Shown: in pieces, positions 1-7,961 of the stretch
How positions within the stretch are numbered: the stretch's first letter is position 1
Layout of the letters: each line of letters starts with the position of its first letter
Source: Streptomyces sp. cg36
GTDB lineage: Bacteria; Actinomycetota; Actinomycetes; Streptomycetales; Streptomycetaceae
Assembly (NCBI RefSeq): GCF_041080675.1
Contig: NZ_CP163520.1
Location: 2,728,001-2,792,000, forward strand
DNA length: 64,000 nucleotides
Direction: 5' to 3'
Translations under genes and position numbers: made by a program
Notes under the pieces: generated by a model
What the model was told of the DNA's origin: nothing
What the model saw: only the letters and a program-made list of their open reading frames with translations
The model's database searches: none

Positions 1-572
1 CGCTTCCTTGCGTAAGTGGTGACGACTGTACCGTTTTCGAAGGTACGGCTGTCCGTCGGCACGAACGAGCGGGGCGAGAACTCGGCCCGGAACAGCGGGA
101 TTCCGGCGCCCGCGACGATCGGATAGCTCTTGATCACGAGCTCGTCGATCTCGTCGACGAGCTGGCCCGCGAGGTCGGCCCCGCCGCACAGGTAGATGTC
201 GGCGCCCGCCTCCTTCTTGAGCTCGCGGACGAACGGGACCGGGTCGCCGGAGACGATCTCCACGGCCGGGTCGGGGGACTCGGCGAGGCTGCGCGAGAAG
301 ACGATCTGGCGCAGGTGCGCGTACGGGCTGGTGATGCCGTGGCGCAGGCCCGGTTCGTACGAGGCGCGCCCCATCAGCACCGTGTCGTACCGGCCGAGCG
401 GCGCGTCGGCGGCACCCAGGGCCTGACGGGCGGCGGTCGGCAGGGCGTCCGGCATCTCGCGCGCCATGAAGCCCGCGAACTCCTCGCTCACCGGATAGAA
501 GTCGAACGACCCGTCCGGACCGGCGATGAAGCCGTCGATGGTGAGGGCGATGTAATACGAAAGCTTGCGCAA
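1..572 (-). CDS. Dihydrofolate reductase-like (RibD C-terminal fold) protein, 3' end outside window
   Basis: The reverse strand reads RKLSYYIALTIDGFIAGPDG at the N-terminus, then GRYDTVLMGR and IYLCGGADLAGQLVDEID. This pattern is typical of the bacterial DHFR/RibD-C reductase family, which uses NADPH; the substrate of this branch is generally unknown. The likely start is TTG at 572, preceded by AGAGG at a good distance; no in-frame ATG or GTG fits as well. About 190 residues are visible and the reading frame leaves the window still open, close to the usual family length. It is divergent from the TetR gene at 710 and shares with it a control region carrying a large palindrome, so it is probably that regulator's target. 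The exact biochemical role is not known. Confidence 0.8.
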   Translation of the reverse strand, partial: MRKLSYYIALTIDGFIAGPDGSFDFYPVSEEFAGFMAREMPDALPTAARQALGAADAPLGRYDTVLMGRASYEPGLRHGITSPYAHLRQIVFSRSLAESPDPAVEIVSGDPVPFVRELKKEAGADIYLCGGADLAGQLVDEIDELVIKSYPIVAGAGIPLFRAEFSPRSFVPTDSRTFENGTVVTTYARK

Positions 573-644
573 ACTGACCTCTTCGGTTCGGGAGTGCGGT
601 CGGTGTGGCTGGCACGGTCGACGCGGTCGGCACGCTCGGATCGC

Positions 645-682
645 CAACCACTTCACGTAAAGTACTTTGGACGTAGTGGTTG
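645..682. promoter_or_regulatory. 38-bp palindromic operator between reductase and tetR
   Basis: Outer arms CAACCACT (645-652) and AGTGGTTG (675-682) are exact reverse complements. An inner perfect palindrome AAAGTACTTT (659-668) has the same centre, 663.5. The site lies in the divergent intergenic region and is the best candidate binding site for the TetR protein encoded at 710, controlling both genes. Binding is inferred, not shown. Confidence 0.6.
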
Positions 683-709
683 CGCAATCCCTTTGAGAGA
701 GGAACGCGG

Positions 710-1282
710 ATGGTGAGGAACCCGGAGCGCAGGACCGCGCTCGTCGACGCGGCGATCGAGGTGCTGGCGCGCGAGGGGGCGCGCGGGATGACCTTCCGCG
801 CCGTGGACACCGAGGCCGGAGTGCCGCCCGGCACCGCGTCCAACTACTTCACCAGCAGGGACGACCTGTTCATCCAGGCCGGGCGGCACATCCACGTCCG
901 GATGGCGCCGGACCCCGACGAGGTGGCCGAGGCGCTGCGGCCCGCGCCCTCGCGGGAGCTCGTCGCCTCACTGATGCACTGGCTGGTGCGGCGCATGGCC
1001 AAGGAGCGCGTCGGCTGTCTCGCGCTGCTGGAACTGAAGCTGGAGGCCACCCGCAGACCGGAGTTGCGGGCGACGCTCACCGAGGCCATCCGCGCCGACC
1101 TGGACGCCAACATCCGCTTCCATCTGGACGCGGGGCTCCCGGGCGACGCGGACACCGTACGGCTGCTCCACTTCGCCATGACCGGCCTGCTGATCGACTC
1201 CCTCACCCTGCCGGACGTACTCGGCCCGGACCAGACCGACCGCCTGGTGGAAATGGTCGTGGACCGGGTGGTGGGATCCTGA
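710..1282 (+). CDS. TetR/AcrR family transcriptional regulator
   Basis: The protein has about 190 residues. Residues 1-50 form a TetR helix-turn-helix (alpha helix RRTALVDAAIEVLAREG, then GVPPGTASNYFTSRDDLF). The rest is an alpha-helical ligand-binding domain that is not conserved enough to name a ligand. ATG at 710 is chosen because GAGAGG lies 6-8 nt upstream; an in-frame ATG at 680 would run into the palindromic operator. TetR proteins usually repress their own gene and a divergent neighbour, so the DHFR-like reductase is the likely target. The inducer is unknown. Confidence 0.88.
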   Translation: MVRNPERRTALVDAAIEVLAREGARGMTFRAVDTEAGVPPGTASNYFTSRDDLFIQAGRHIHVRMAPDPDEVAEALRPAPSRELVASLMHWLVRRMAKERVGCLALLELKLEATRRPELRATLTEAIRADLDANIRFHLDAGLPGDADTVRLLHFAMTGLLIDSLTLPDVLGPDQTDRLVEMVVDRVVGS

Positions 1283-1421
1283 GCGGCCACGGGCCCGGCG
1301 GGGGCGGGTGAGGGGTCCGCCGGGTGGCCGAGGGGCACTCGGGGCGGCCGGCTTCCGGGGCGGGGCGCCAGACCACCGGCTTGCGGAACGGGCCGCTGGG
1401 TGACCGGCTCCCGGGGCGCCG

Positions 1422-2048
1422 CTAGCCCACCGGCTCGCGCCACATCGGATACATCTGCGGCCCCCCGGGCAGCCGCAGCGGCTCCCCGAGGTGGACGAAG
1501 CCCAGCCGCTCGTACAGCCGGGCACTGCGCGTGTTGCTGGCCTCCAGATACGCGGGCAGCCCCGCCCGGTCGCACCGCCGCAGCTCGGCCGCGATCAGCG
1601 CGGCCCCGTCCCCCCGGCCCTGGCGCTCCGGCGCGACCGCTATCAGCAGCAGATAGGTGTGCGCGCGGCCGTGCGGATGGATGGAGGCGGTGAACCGGCC
1701 GATCTGCTCGACGCGTTCGTTCTCCGGGTCGACGGCCTCCCTCAGCAGCACCGGCCCGTCCTCCTCGTCGTCCCCGGGCCCGGCCGGAACGTCCACCCAC
1801 AGGGCCGTCGCCGTGCCGTCCCCGGCCAGCTCGACCCGGCCCTCGGCCAGGGAGATCTCCGCGAAGGCGCGCATCAGGCGCGGGTGCGCGGCGCGGCGGT
1901 GGGCCGGGTCCGGGAAGACCCAGCTGCTCACCGGGTCGTTCTGGAACACCGTGTCGAGGAGGTCCACCACCGCCTCCAGCGCCCCGGCGTCGTCCGGTGC
2001 CACCCGGCGTATGCCCGCTTCCGGTCCCGTATTCGTGTCGACATGCAT
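1422..2048 (-). CDS. GNAT family N-acetyltransferase
   Basis: The protein has about 208 residues. The acetyl-CoA binding signature LLLIAVAPERQGRGDGAAL lies near residues 140-155, followed by the C-terminal YLEASNTRSARLYERLGF typical of motif B in GNAT enzymes. These transfer an acetyl group from acetyl-CoA to an amine; the substrate cannot be read from the sequence. ATG 2048 has AAGGG in front; a GTG at 2066 in the same frame is an alternative start. It stands alone, convergent with the TetR gene upstream. Confidence 0.82.
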   Translation of the reverse strand: MHVDTNTGPEAGIRRVAPDDAGALEAVVDLLDTVFQNDPVSSWVFPDPAHRRAAHPRLMRAFAEISLAEGRVELAGDGTATALWVDVPAGPGDDEEDGPVLLREAVDPENERVEQIGRFTASIHPHGRAHTYLLLIAVAPERQGRGDGAALIAAELRRCDRAGLPAYLEASNTRSARLYERLGFVHLGEPLRLPGGPQMYPMWREPVG

Positions 2049-2263
2049 GTCGGCCGCCCTTGTCACGTTCCGTCGATCCTCAACTGACGGCCACGATCCT
2101 AGGGTTGACTCTCCCAGAGTCAGGGAACGAGGGGCCCCGGTGGCAGCCCGGAGCCCCTCGTCCCGCCCCCCTCGGGCTTTCGCCCACGGCCCCCCTCGGG
2201 CCGTTTCCCCCTGCGGGTGCGGTCAGCCACGGCCCCCTCGGGCCACCACCCCCGCCGGTACGG

Positions 2264-3295
2264 TCAGCGCGAGCGCCTGGTCACGAACTCCGCGAGCGCC
2301 AGCAGGTCGCCCGCCGCCCCGAGGTCGGGGACCGCCCTGGACAGCTCGCCCACCGCCCGGGCCATCCGGTCGGCCGCGTGGATCTGCGCCCAGTCCCGGC
2401 CGCCCGCCCGGTCCACCGCCCCCGCCGCCCGCCGCACCGCGGCGGCCCCCATCGGGCCCCGGTACAGCTCCGCGAGTTCGGCCGAGGCCGGGGTGCCCGA
2501 GGTCAGGGCGGCCACCACCGGCAGCGACTTCTTGTGCGAGGCGAGATCGGAGCCGGCCGGTTTGCCGGTCCGGCCGGGGTCGCCCCAGATGCCGATCAGG
2601 TCGTCGATGAGCTGGAAGGCGAGCCCCGCCTCCCGCCCGAACGCGTCGAGCGCCGACACCTCCTCGGGCTCCGCCCCCGCGTACAGCGCGCCCAGCGAGC
2701 AGGCGCAGCCCAGCAGCGCCCCCGTCTTGGCCATCGCCATGTCCAGGCACTCGTCCAGCGACACCTCCTGCGGGCCGCGCTGCTCGAAGGCGCAGTCGGC
2801 CTGCTGTCCGGCGCAGAGCTCGATGACGCAGGAGGCGAGCCGCGCCGAGGCGGCCGGGGCCGCCGGATGGGTGTCCTCGGCGAGCAGCCGCAGCGCCAGG
2901 GCGAGCAGGGCGTCGCCGACGATGATGGCGTCGGGCGTCCCGAACACCGTCCAGGCGGTGGGCCGGTGGCGGCGGGTGGCGTCCTCGTCGATCACGTCGT
3001 CGTGGAGCAGGGTGAAGTTGTGGACGAGTTCGACGGCGGCGGCGGCCCGCAGCGCGTGCTCGGTCCGGCCGCCGAGCGCCGCGGCGGCGGCGAGCACCAG
3101 GGCGGGCCGGATGGCCTTGCCCGCCTGTCCGGCGGCGGGCGTGCCGTCCGCGTGCTCCCAGCCGAAGTGGTACATCGCGACGCGCCGTATCGAGCCGGGC
3201 AGCGACTCGACGGTGGCCCGCAGCCACGGGTTCACCGCCAGCCGGGTCCGCTCCAGCAGGTCGACGGCCTCACGTCCCTCGACGGCTTCCCCCAT
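2264..3295 (-). CDS. Polyprenyl (isoprenyl diphosphate) synthase, probable encapsulin cargo
   Basis: The core enzyme has about 343 residues. The first aspartate-rich motif HDDVID is near residues 98-103 and the second, DDLIGIW, near 231-237. The basic GKAIRPALVLAA motif near residue 59 marks a trans-prenyltransferase making GPP, FPP or GGPP from IPP and DMAPP. Family 2B encapsulin loci commonly pair the shell with terpene cyclase or polyprenyl synthase cargo that carries a long disordered, Pro/Ala-rich N-terminus. The start is uncertain. ATG 3295 gives only the catalytic core, TTG 3301 is better spaced from GAGAGG, and the same frame is open back to 3451. The upstream DNA (3296-3600) encodes a Pro/Ala/Gly-rich repeated peptide in a different frame. 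Confidence 0.85.
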   Translation of the reverse strand: MGEAVEGREAVDLLERTRLAVNPWLRATVESLPGSIRRVAMYHFGWEHADGTPAAGQAGKAIRPALVLAAAAALGGRTEHALRAAAAVELVHNFTLLHDDVIDEDATRRHRPTAWTVFGTPDAIIVGDALLALALRLLAEDTHPAAPAASARLASCVIELCAGQQADCAFEQRGPQEVSLDECLDMAMAKTGALLGCACSLGALYAGAEPEEVSALDAFGREAGLAFQLIDDLIGIWGDPGRTGKPAGSDLASHKKSLPVVAALTSGTPASAELAELYRGPMGAAAVRRAAGAVDRAGGRDWAQIHAADRMARAVGELSRAVPDLGAAGDLLALAEFVTRRSR

Positions 3296-3383
3296 GACCA
3301 ACTCGACATTCCTCTCGTCGTGTTCGCTGCGCCGCGTCCTGCTTTGCCCTGCCCTGCTCCTGGGCCGTGTTGAGGTGTCGCGC

Positions 3384-3505
3384 GGAGTGCCGTGCTCCCG
3401 GGCCGCGCTGGGATGTCGTACGGAGTTGTCGAATGCCTGGGTCGCGGCCAAGCCATTGCGTGGAGTGCCGTGCTCCCCGGCCGCGCCGGGATGCCGTACG
3501 GAGTT
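3384..3505. repeat. Two 44-bp direct repeats, period 78 bp, upstream of polyprenyl synthase
   Basis: Copies at 3384-3427 and 3462-3505 differ at only a few positions; the start-to-start distance is 78 bp, or 26 codons. On the minus strand, in the frame one off from the synthase, both encode TPY(D/G)IPARPGSTAL, and two of the three substitutions I counted fall at third codon positions there. This suggests a repeated, translated, disordered peptide. The whole 3296-3675 stretch otherwise holds no clear gene. Confidence 0.55.
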
Positions 3506-3675
3506 TCTCGAACGCCCCTACCAGCCAAGGCTGTTACCCGGGCGCCCGCGCCCCTGCCCGTACGGGCGCGGCTTCCCTGTGGCGCGCGCATCCGGCGGCG
3601 CGCCCCGCCGGCTGTGTCGTTGCCGGGCGGGCGGCCCGCCGACCTCCCCGTCGCGGGCCGCCCGTCCGGGGTCTC

Positions 3676-4368
3676 TCAGCGCCAGCGGCTGACTTCGACG
3701 TTTTCGAGGACGCCCAGGGCGTCGGGGACCAGGATCGCCGCGGAGTAGTACGCCGTCACCAGATACGAGATGATCGCCTGCTCGTCGATCCCCATGAACC
3801 GCACCGACAGACTCGGCTCGATCTCGTCCGGGATCCCGCTCTGCCGCAGCCCGATCACACCCTGCTCGTCCTCACCCGTACGCATACAGATGATCGACGT
3901 CGTCCGCTCCGCACTCAACGGGATCTTCCCGCACGGAAAAATCGGCACCCCCCGCCACGCCGGCAGCCGATGCCCCTCGAAATCCACCGACTCCGGCACC
4001 AGACCCCGCTTGTTGCACTCCCGCCCGAACGCCGCGATCGCCTTCGGATGCGCCAGGAACAACTTGCTCCCCCGCCGCCGCGACAACAGCTCATCCATGT
4101 CATCAGGACTCGGCACCCCGTCATGCGGCTGCAGCCGCTGACTGTAATCACAGTTCGCCAGCAACCCGAACTCCCGGTTGTTGACCAGCTCGTCCTCCTG
4201 CCGCTCCCGCAACGCCTCCACCGTCAGACGCAACTGCTGCTCCGTCTGATTCATCGGCTGGTTGTACAGATCCGCCACCCGGCTGTGAACCTTCAGCACC
4301 GTCTGCGCCACCGACAGCTCATACTCACGCGGCGCACCCTCATAATCCACATACGTATGCGGGATCAC
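3676..4368 (-). CDS. Family 2B encapsulin shell protein, C-terminal (HK97-fold) part
   Basis: The product has 230 residues and starts at GTG 4368 with [20 protein letters not shown]. It contains the conserved [56 protein letters not shown] and [17 protein letters not shown] segments of family 2 encapsulins, virus-derived HK97-type capsid proteins that self-assemble into protein nanocompartments. In the usual gene this part is continuous with the cyclic-nucleotide-binding part. Here the upstream ORF stops at TGA 4365-4367, which overlaps this GTG by four bases (GTGA). It is either translationally coupled or the product of a one-base frameshift. It ends 380 bp before the polyprenyl synthase core. 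Confidence 0.82.
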   Translation of the reverse strand: MIPHTYVDYEGAPREYELSVAQTVLKVHSRVADLYNQPMNQTEQQLRLTVEALRERQEDELVNNREFGLLANCDYSQRLQPHDGVPSPDDMDELLSRRRGSKLFLAHPKAIAAFGRECNKRGLVPESVDFEGHRLPAWRGVPIFPCGKIPLSAERTTSIICMRTGEDEQGVIGLRQSGIPDEIEPSLSVRFMGIDEQAIISYLVTAYYSAAILVPDALGVLENVEVSRWR

Positions 4369-5072
4369 GCCTCACCCACATGACCCGCCGCCAGATCAAT
4401 GGCCGCCTCACCGTACTTGTTCGTCCGCTGGTCCGGCACCAGCGCGAACCCCGCCAGATGCTCCCCCAGCCCCGTCGCCCGCTCCGCCAGGTTCAGCACA
4501 TCCGCCCGCGACAGCACCAGCACCGTCACCGCCGTCGCCGCCCGCGCCGTCGACTCCCACCGCGCCGCCTCCGACACCAGCGCCTGCTCCCCCAGATGCG
4601 CCCCGTCCGCCAGCACCCCCAGCACCGCCTCACCCCCATAGGGGCCCGCACCGATCAGCTCCACCCGACCGTGCGCCAGCAGATACACCGCATCCACCGC
4701 ACCACCCGCCGACGCCAGCACCTCACCCGCCGCGAACTCCCGCTGCACACACCGCGCCGCCAGCTCCCCCAGCACCGCCTCGTCCTCAAACCCCCGCAAC
4801 GCCGGCAACTCCCCCAGCTCCGCCGGGATCACCGCCACCCGCTCACCCGTCTGCACAAACGTGATCTTCCCGTCCCCCACCGCATAACTCAGACGCCGGT
4901 TCACCCGGTACGTACCACCCTGCACCTGCACCCACGGCAGCATCTTCAACAGCCACCGCGACGTGATCTCCTGCATCTGCGGAACCGACTTGGTCGTCGT
5001 CGCCAGATTCCGCGCCGCCGCCGTACCAAGACTCTGCTGCGCACGGTTCTCGGGTGATGTCTCGACCGACAT
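4365..5072 (-). CDS. Family 2B encapsulin, N-terminal part with cyclic-nucleotide-binding-like domain
   Basis: The product has 235 residues. ATG 5072 follows GAGAGGGAATCAC, a good ribosome-binding site; longer in-frame starts lack one. Residues 1-90 ([20 protein letters not shown], then the strand-rich [14 protein letters not shown]) form the N-arm and first part of the HK97 fold. Residues about 90-215 form a Crp/cNMP-type beta-roll ([43 protein letters not shown]) that in family 2B shells is displayed outside the capsid. The ORF ends in AAGHVGEA and a stop, exactly where normal proteins continue into V/I-PHT. Neighbours support a terpenoid-precursor nanocompartment. Confidence 0.82.
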   Translation of the reverse strand: MSVETSPENRAQQSLGTAAARNLATTTKSVPQMQEITSRWLLKMLPWVQVQGGTYRVNRRLSYAVGDGKITFVQTGERVAVIPAELGELPALRGFEDEAVLGELAARCVQREFAAGEVLASAGGAVDAVYLLAHGRVELIGAGPYGGEAVLGVLADGAHLGEQALVSEAARWESTARAATAVTVLVLSRADVLNLAERATGLGEHLAGFALVPDQRTNKYGEAAIDLAAGHVGEA

Positions 5073-5231
5073 GTGATTCCCTCTCGATCTTCCGATCATG
5101 AGCTGACCTGCAGCGAGAAGCCTTCCAGCACGGAGGGTGCGCGCACCATCACACGAAGGAGTGGGACTAGAACCGCCCCGGCGGGGCAACTTGCGCCTCC
5201 CCGCCGAATCCCCCCTCCGGTTCCGGACTTA

Positions 5232-5254
5232 AACTTGCACACAAGATGCAAGTT
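5232..5254. promoter_or_regulatory. NsrR-type 23-bp box upstream of nsrR
   Basis: Perfect inverted repeat AACTTGCA (5232-5239) / TGCAAGTT (5247-5254) with a 7-bp spacer. Length and AA...TT ends match Streptomyces NsrR boxes. It lies just before nsrR, so autoregulation is likely. Confidence 0.65.
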
Positions 5255-5269
5255 ATTTACGGTGCAGTC

Positions 5270-5728
5270 ATGAGGTTGACGAGATTCACGGACCTGGCGC
5301 TGCGCGTGCTCATGCGCCTGGCTGTCGCGGACGAGGGCGACCGGGAGGCGCCGCCCACCACCCGCGAGGTGGCCGAGACCATGCGGGTGCCCTACACGCA
5401 CACCGCGAAGGTCGTCGCCAAGCTCCAGCACCTCGGCCTGGTCGAGGCCCGGCGCGGGCGCGGCGGCGGACTCGCGCTCACCCCGGCGGGCCGCCGCGCC
5501 TCGGTCGGCGGGCTGGTCCGCGAACTGGAGGGGCCCGGTGACGTGGTGGAGTGCGAGGGGGCCGTGCCGTGCCCGCTCAACTCCGCGTGCCGGCTGCGCG
5601 GCGCACTGCGCAGCGCGCAGGAGGCGTTCTGCGCCTCCCTCGACCCGATCACCGTCGCCGACCTCGTCACCTCACCGACGGGCCCGCTGCTCATCGGCCT
5701 GACGGGCGGACGCGGCCGGGCCGGCTGA
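5270..5728 (+). CDS. nsrR: Rrf2-family nitric-oxide sensor NsrR
   Basis: The protein has 152 residues. The N-terminal winged helix begins MRLTRFTDLALRVLMRLA. Three cysteines, near residues 95, 101 and 107 (ECEGAVPCPLNSAC), have the C-x5-C-x5-C spacing that ligates the [4Fe-4S] cluster of Streptomyces NsrR. The cluster reacts with NO and DNA binding is then lost. ATG 5270 is preferred over ATG 5246 because 5246 lies inside the operator palindrome; the ribosome-binding site is weak. The flavohemoglobin gene directly downstream carries its own NsrR-like box, which strongly supports the name. Confidence 0.9.
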   Translation: MRLTRFTDLALRVLMRLAVADEGDREAPPTTREVAETMRVPYTHTAKVVAKLQHLGLVEARRGRGGGLALTPAGRRASVGGLVRELEGPGDVVECEGAVPCPLNSACRLRGALRSAQEAFCASLDPITVADLVTSPTGPLLIGLTGGRGRAG

Positions 5729-5797
5729 GGCCAGGGGGGCGCACGCCCGGGCGCCCCCTCCCCCCGACACCACCAGCCCGCTCACCCCACGCCGCTA

Positions 5798-5820
5798 AAT
5801 ACGACTCTAAAATTCCAATT
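5798..5820. promoter_or_regulatory. NsrR-type box upstream of hmp
   Basis: A 23-bp AT-rich element begins AATACGA and ends TTCCAATT, placed directly before the AAGGAG ribosome-binding site of hmp. It has the same length and AA...TT ends as the box at 5232 but is less symmetric, like known hmpA operators. Binding would block transcription or translation initiation. Confidence 0.5.
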
Positions 5821-5831
5821 AAGGAGCCATC

Positions 5832-7031
5832 TTGCTCTCCGAGAAGTCGGCCGCGACCGTACGCGCCACCCTGCCCGCCGTCGGCGCGGCCATCGGCACC
5901 ATCACCGAGCGCTTCTACGAGCGGCTGTTCGCGGCCCACCCCGAGCTGCTGCGCGACCTCTTCAACCGGGGCAACCAGGCCGCCGGGCTCCAGCGGCAGG
6001 CGCTCGCCGGGTCCATCGCGGCCTTCGCCACGCACCTCGTGGAGCACCCGGACGGGCGGCCCGACGCGATGCTGGGCCGCATCGCCCACAAGCACACCTC
6101 GCTGGGCGTCACGGCCGAGCAGTACGAGGTGGTCCACCGGCATCTGTTCGACGCGATCGCCGAGGTGCTCGGCGAGGCCGTGACCCCCGAGGTCGCGGCT
6201 GCCTGGGACGAGGTCTACTGGCTGATGGCCAACGCGCTGACCGCCGTCGAGACCCGGCTGTACGCGGCCCACGAGGTGGCCGCCGGGGACGTCTGGCGCG
6301 AGTGGACGGTGGTGGGCCGCACGGAGGAGACCGCCGACGCGGCCACCTTCCACCTGCGGCCCTCCGACGGCGCGCCCGCGCCCGGCTTCCGCCCCGGCCA
6401 GTACGTCTCCGTCCAAGTCGAACTCCCGGACGGCGCCCGCCAGATACGCCAGTACAGCCTGAGCTCCGCCCCCGGCTCGGCCACCCGCTCGATCACCGTC
6501 AAGCGGGTCCGGGGCCGGGCCGGGGCGCCGGACGGCGAGGTCTCCCACCACCTCCACGCGCGCGTGCACGAGGGCGACCGGCTGCACCTCTCGGCCACCT
6601 GCGGCGATCTCGTCCTCGACGGCGGCGGGGCGCCCCTGCTGCTCGCCTCGGCGGGGATCGGCTGCACCCCGATGCTGGCGATGCTGGAGCACCTGGCGGA
6701 CACCGGGCACCGCGCCCCGGTGACCGTGGTGCACGGCGACCGCTCCCCCGCCGAGCACGCCCTGCGCGACGACCACGCGGCCCTGACGGCCAAACTCCCG
6801 GACGCCGCCGCCCACTTCTGGTACGAGCGCCCCGAGCCGGGCCACCCCGCCGACCGCACCGGCCGGGTGGACCTGGCCGCGGTGGCGGTGGCGCCGGGCA
6901 CGCGCGCGTACCTGTGCGGGCCGCTGCCGTTCATGCGGGCGGTCCGGAGCCAGCTGCTGGCCAAGGGGGTCGCGCCCGCCGACATCCACTACGAGGTGTT
7001 CGGACCCGACCTCTGGCTCGCACAGGACTGA
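5832..7031 (+). CDS. hmp: Flavohemoglobin, nitric oxide dioxygenase
   Basis: The protein has 399 residues and converts NO plus O2 to nitrate using NAD(P)H. The globin domain (1-145) has the distal Tyr in FYERLFAAHPEL (Tyr29) and the proximal His in AHKHTSLG (His88). The FAD-binding domain (about 150-265) carries RQYSLSS. The NAD-binding domain (about 265-395) carries ASAGIGCTPMLAML and ends with YEVFGPD. The TTG start at 5832 is preceded by AAGGAG at ideal distance. The gene follows nsrR with a box over its promoter, so it is expected to be induced by NO. Confidence 0.95.
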   Translation: MLSEKSAATVRATLPAVGAAIGTITERFYERLFAAHPELLRDLFNRGNQAAGLQRQALAGSIAAFATHLVEHPDGRPDAMLGRIAHKHTSLGVTAEQYEVVHRHLFDAIAEVLGEAVTPEVAAAWDEVYWLMANALTAVETRLYAAHEVAAGDVWREWTVVGRTEETADAATFHLRPSDGAPAPGFRPGQYVSVQVELPDGARQIRQYSLSSAPGSATRSITVKRVRGRAGAPDGEVSHHLHARVHEGDRLHLSATCGDLVLDGGGAPLLLASAGIGCTPMLAMLEHLADTGHRAPVTVVHGDRSPAEHALRDDHAALTAKLPDAAAHFWYERPEPGHPADRTGRVDLAAVAVAPGTRAYLCGPLPFMRAVRSQLLAKGVAPADIHYEVFGPDLWLAQD

Positions 7032-7196
7032 GGGTAATCGGATGGTTTGTCCGGAAAGGCTCGCACGCCGTCCGAACAGATCGCCCACTCACTGCGGTTC
7101 CGGTACAAGCGGTAGACAACATTCCGCTCGTGCCGCACCGGTACCGGCGGCCATCAGGTACCGCAGCCGCCGGTACCGCGAACGAAGGAGCCGGCC

Positions 7197-7787
7197 ATGG
7201 CCCCACCCATGTCCGCCGACCAGTTCCTCTCCGCCCTGCGCGCCGAGGGGCTGCGCGTCGTCGAAGTCGGGCAGTGGCGCACCCACAACCGGGCCGGGCA
7301 CGGCGCCTGGGGCCCGCTCAACGGCGTGATGATCCACCACACCGTCACCGAGGGCGCCGACGCCACCGTACGCATCTGCTACGACGGCTACGACAGCCTG
7401 CCCGGCCCGCTCTGCCACGGCGTGATCACCAAGGACGGCACGGTCCACCTGGTCGGCAACGGCCGCGCCAACCACGCGGGCGCGGGCGACGGCGACGTAC
7501 TGCGCGCGGTGATCGCCGAGAAACGGCTGCCGCCCTGCGACCAGGCGGACACCGACGGCAACGCGCACTTCTACGGCTTCGAGTGCGAGAACCTCGGCGA
7601 CGGCGAAGACCCCTGGCCACCGGCCCAGCTCGAAGCCATCGAGAAGGCCGCGGCGGCGGTCTGCCGCCACTACGGGTGGACCGAACGCTCGGTGATCGGC
7701 CACAAGGAGTGGCAGCCGGGCAAGGTCGACCCCCGCGGCTTCACCATGGACTGGCTGCGCGAGCGGGTGCACGAGCGCCTCAAGTGA
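7197..7787 (+). CDS. N-acetylmuramoyl-L-alanine amidase (Amidase_2/PGRP domain)
   Basis: The protein has 196 residues. The Amidase_2 fold covers nearly all of it: VMIHHTVTEG (zinc His47 or His48), LCHGVITKDGTVHLVGNGRANHAG, FYGFECENLGDG and VIGHKEWQPGKVDPRGF with the second zinc His and the Asp. It cleaves the amide bond between MurNAc and the stem peptide. No signal peptide is visible, as in phage-type endolysins. ATG 7197 follows GAAGGAG. It sits immediately before the recombinase scar and may be a host gene bordering the insertion or part of the decayed element. Confidence 0.9.
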   Translation: MAPPMSADQFLSALRAEGLRVVEVGQWRTHNRAGHGAWGPLNGVMIHHTVTEGADATVRICYDGYDSLPGPLCHGVITKDGTVHLVGNGRANHAGAGDGDVLRAVIAEKRLPPCDQADTDGNAHFYGFECENLGDGEDPWPPAQLEAIEKAAAAVCRHYGWTERSVIGHKEWQPGKVDPRGFTMDWLRERVHERLK

Positions 7788-7809
7788 GACCGGGCGGCAC
7801 AATGGACGG

Positions 7810-7893
7810 GTGATCTCCAGGGCGCTCGACCTCACCACCGCGCTGCGGCCACGCATCCCTTCACCACCGCAACGGGTCGAGGACGAGCGCTTC
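7810..7893 (+). pseudogene. Truncated 5' end of a PLP-dependent deaminase/desulfhydrase-like gene
   Basis: From GTG 7810 the translation (DLTTALRPRIPSPP, then DERF) matches the first residues of the intact PLP enzyme at 9593 (DLATALQPRPPSPL, then DERF). Even the preceding CACAATGG is shared. Similarity stops at about 7893 and recombinase sequence follows. It looks like the original 5' end of the gene left behind by an insertion or recombination. Confidence 0.6.
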
Positions 7894-7916
7894 CTGATCG
7901 CGCACGAGCGTGATCT

Positions 7917-7961
7917 CCAGACCTTGCGGACCGCGAGGGCCTCACGGTCCGCAAGGTCTGG
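7917..7961. repeat. 17-bp perfect inverted repeat at the recombinase breakpoint
   Basis: CCAGACCTTGCGGACCG at 7917-7933 is the exact reverse complement of 7945-7961, with an 11-nt spacer. The right arm is native recombinase coding sequence (VRKVW), so the left arm looks like a fold-back copy. An 11-bp direct repeat GTGATCTCCAG (7810-7820 and 7910-7920) ends in the same place. Confidence 0.7.
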
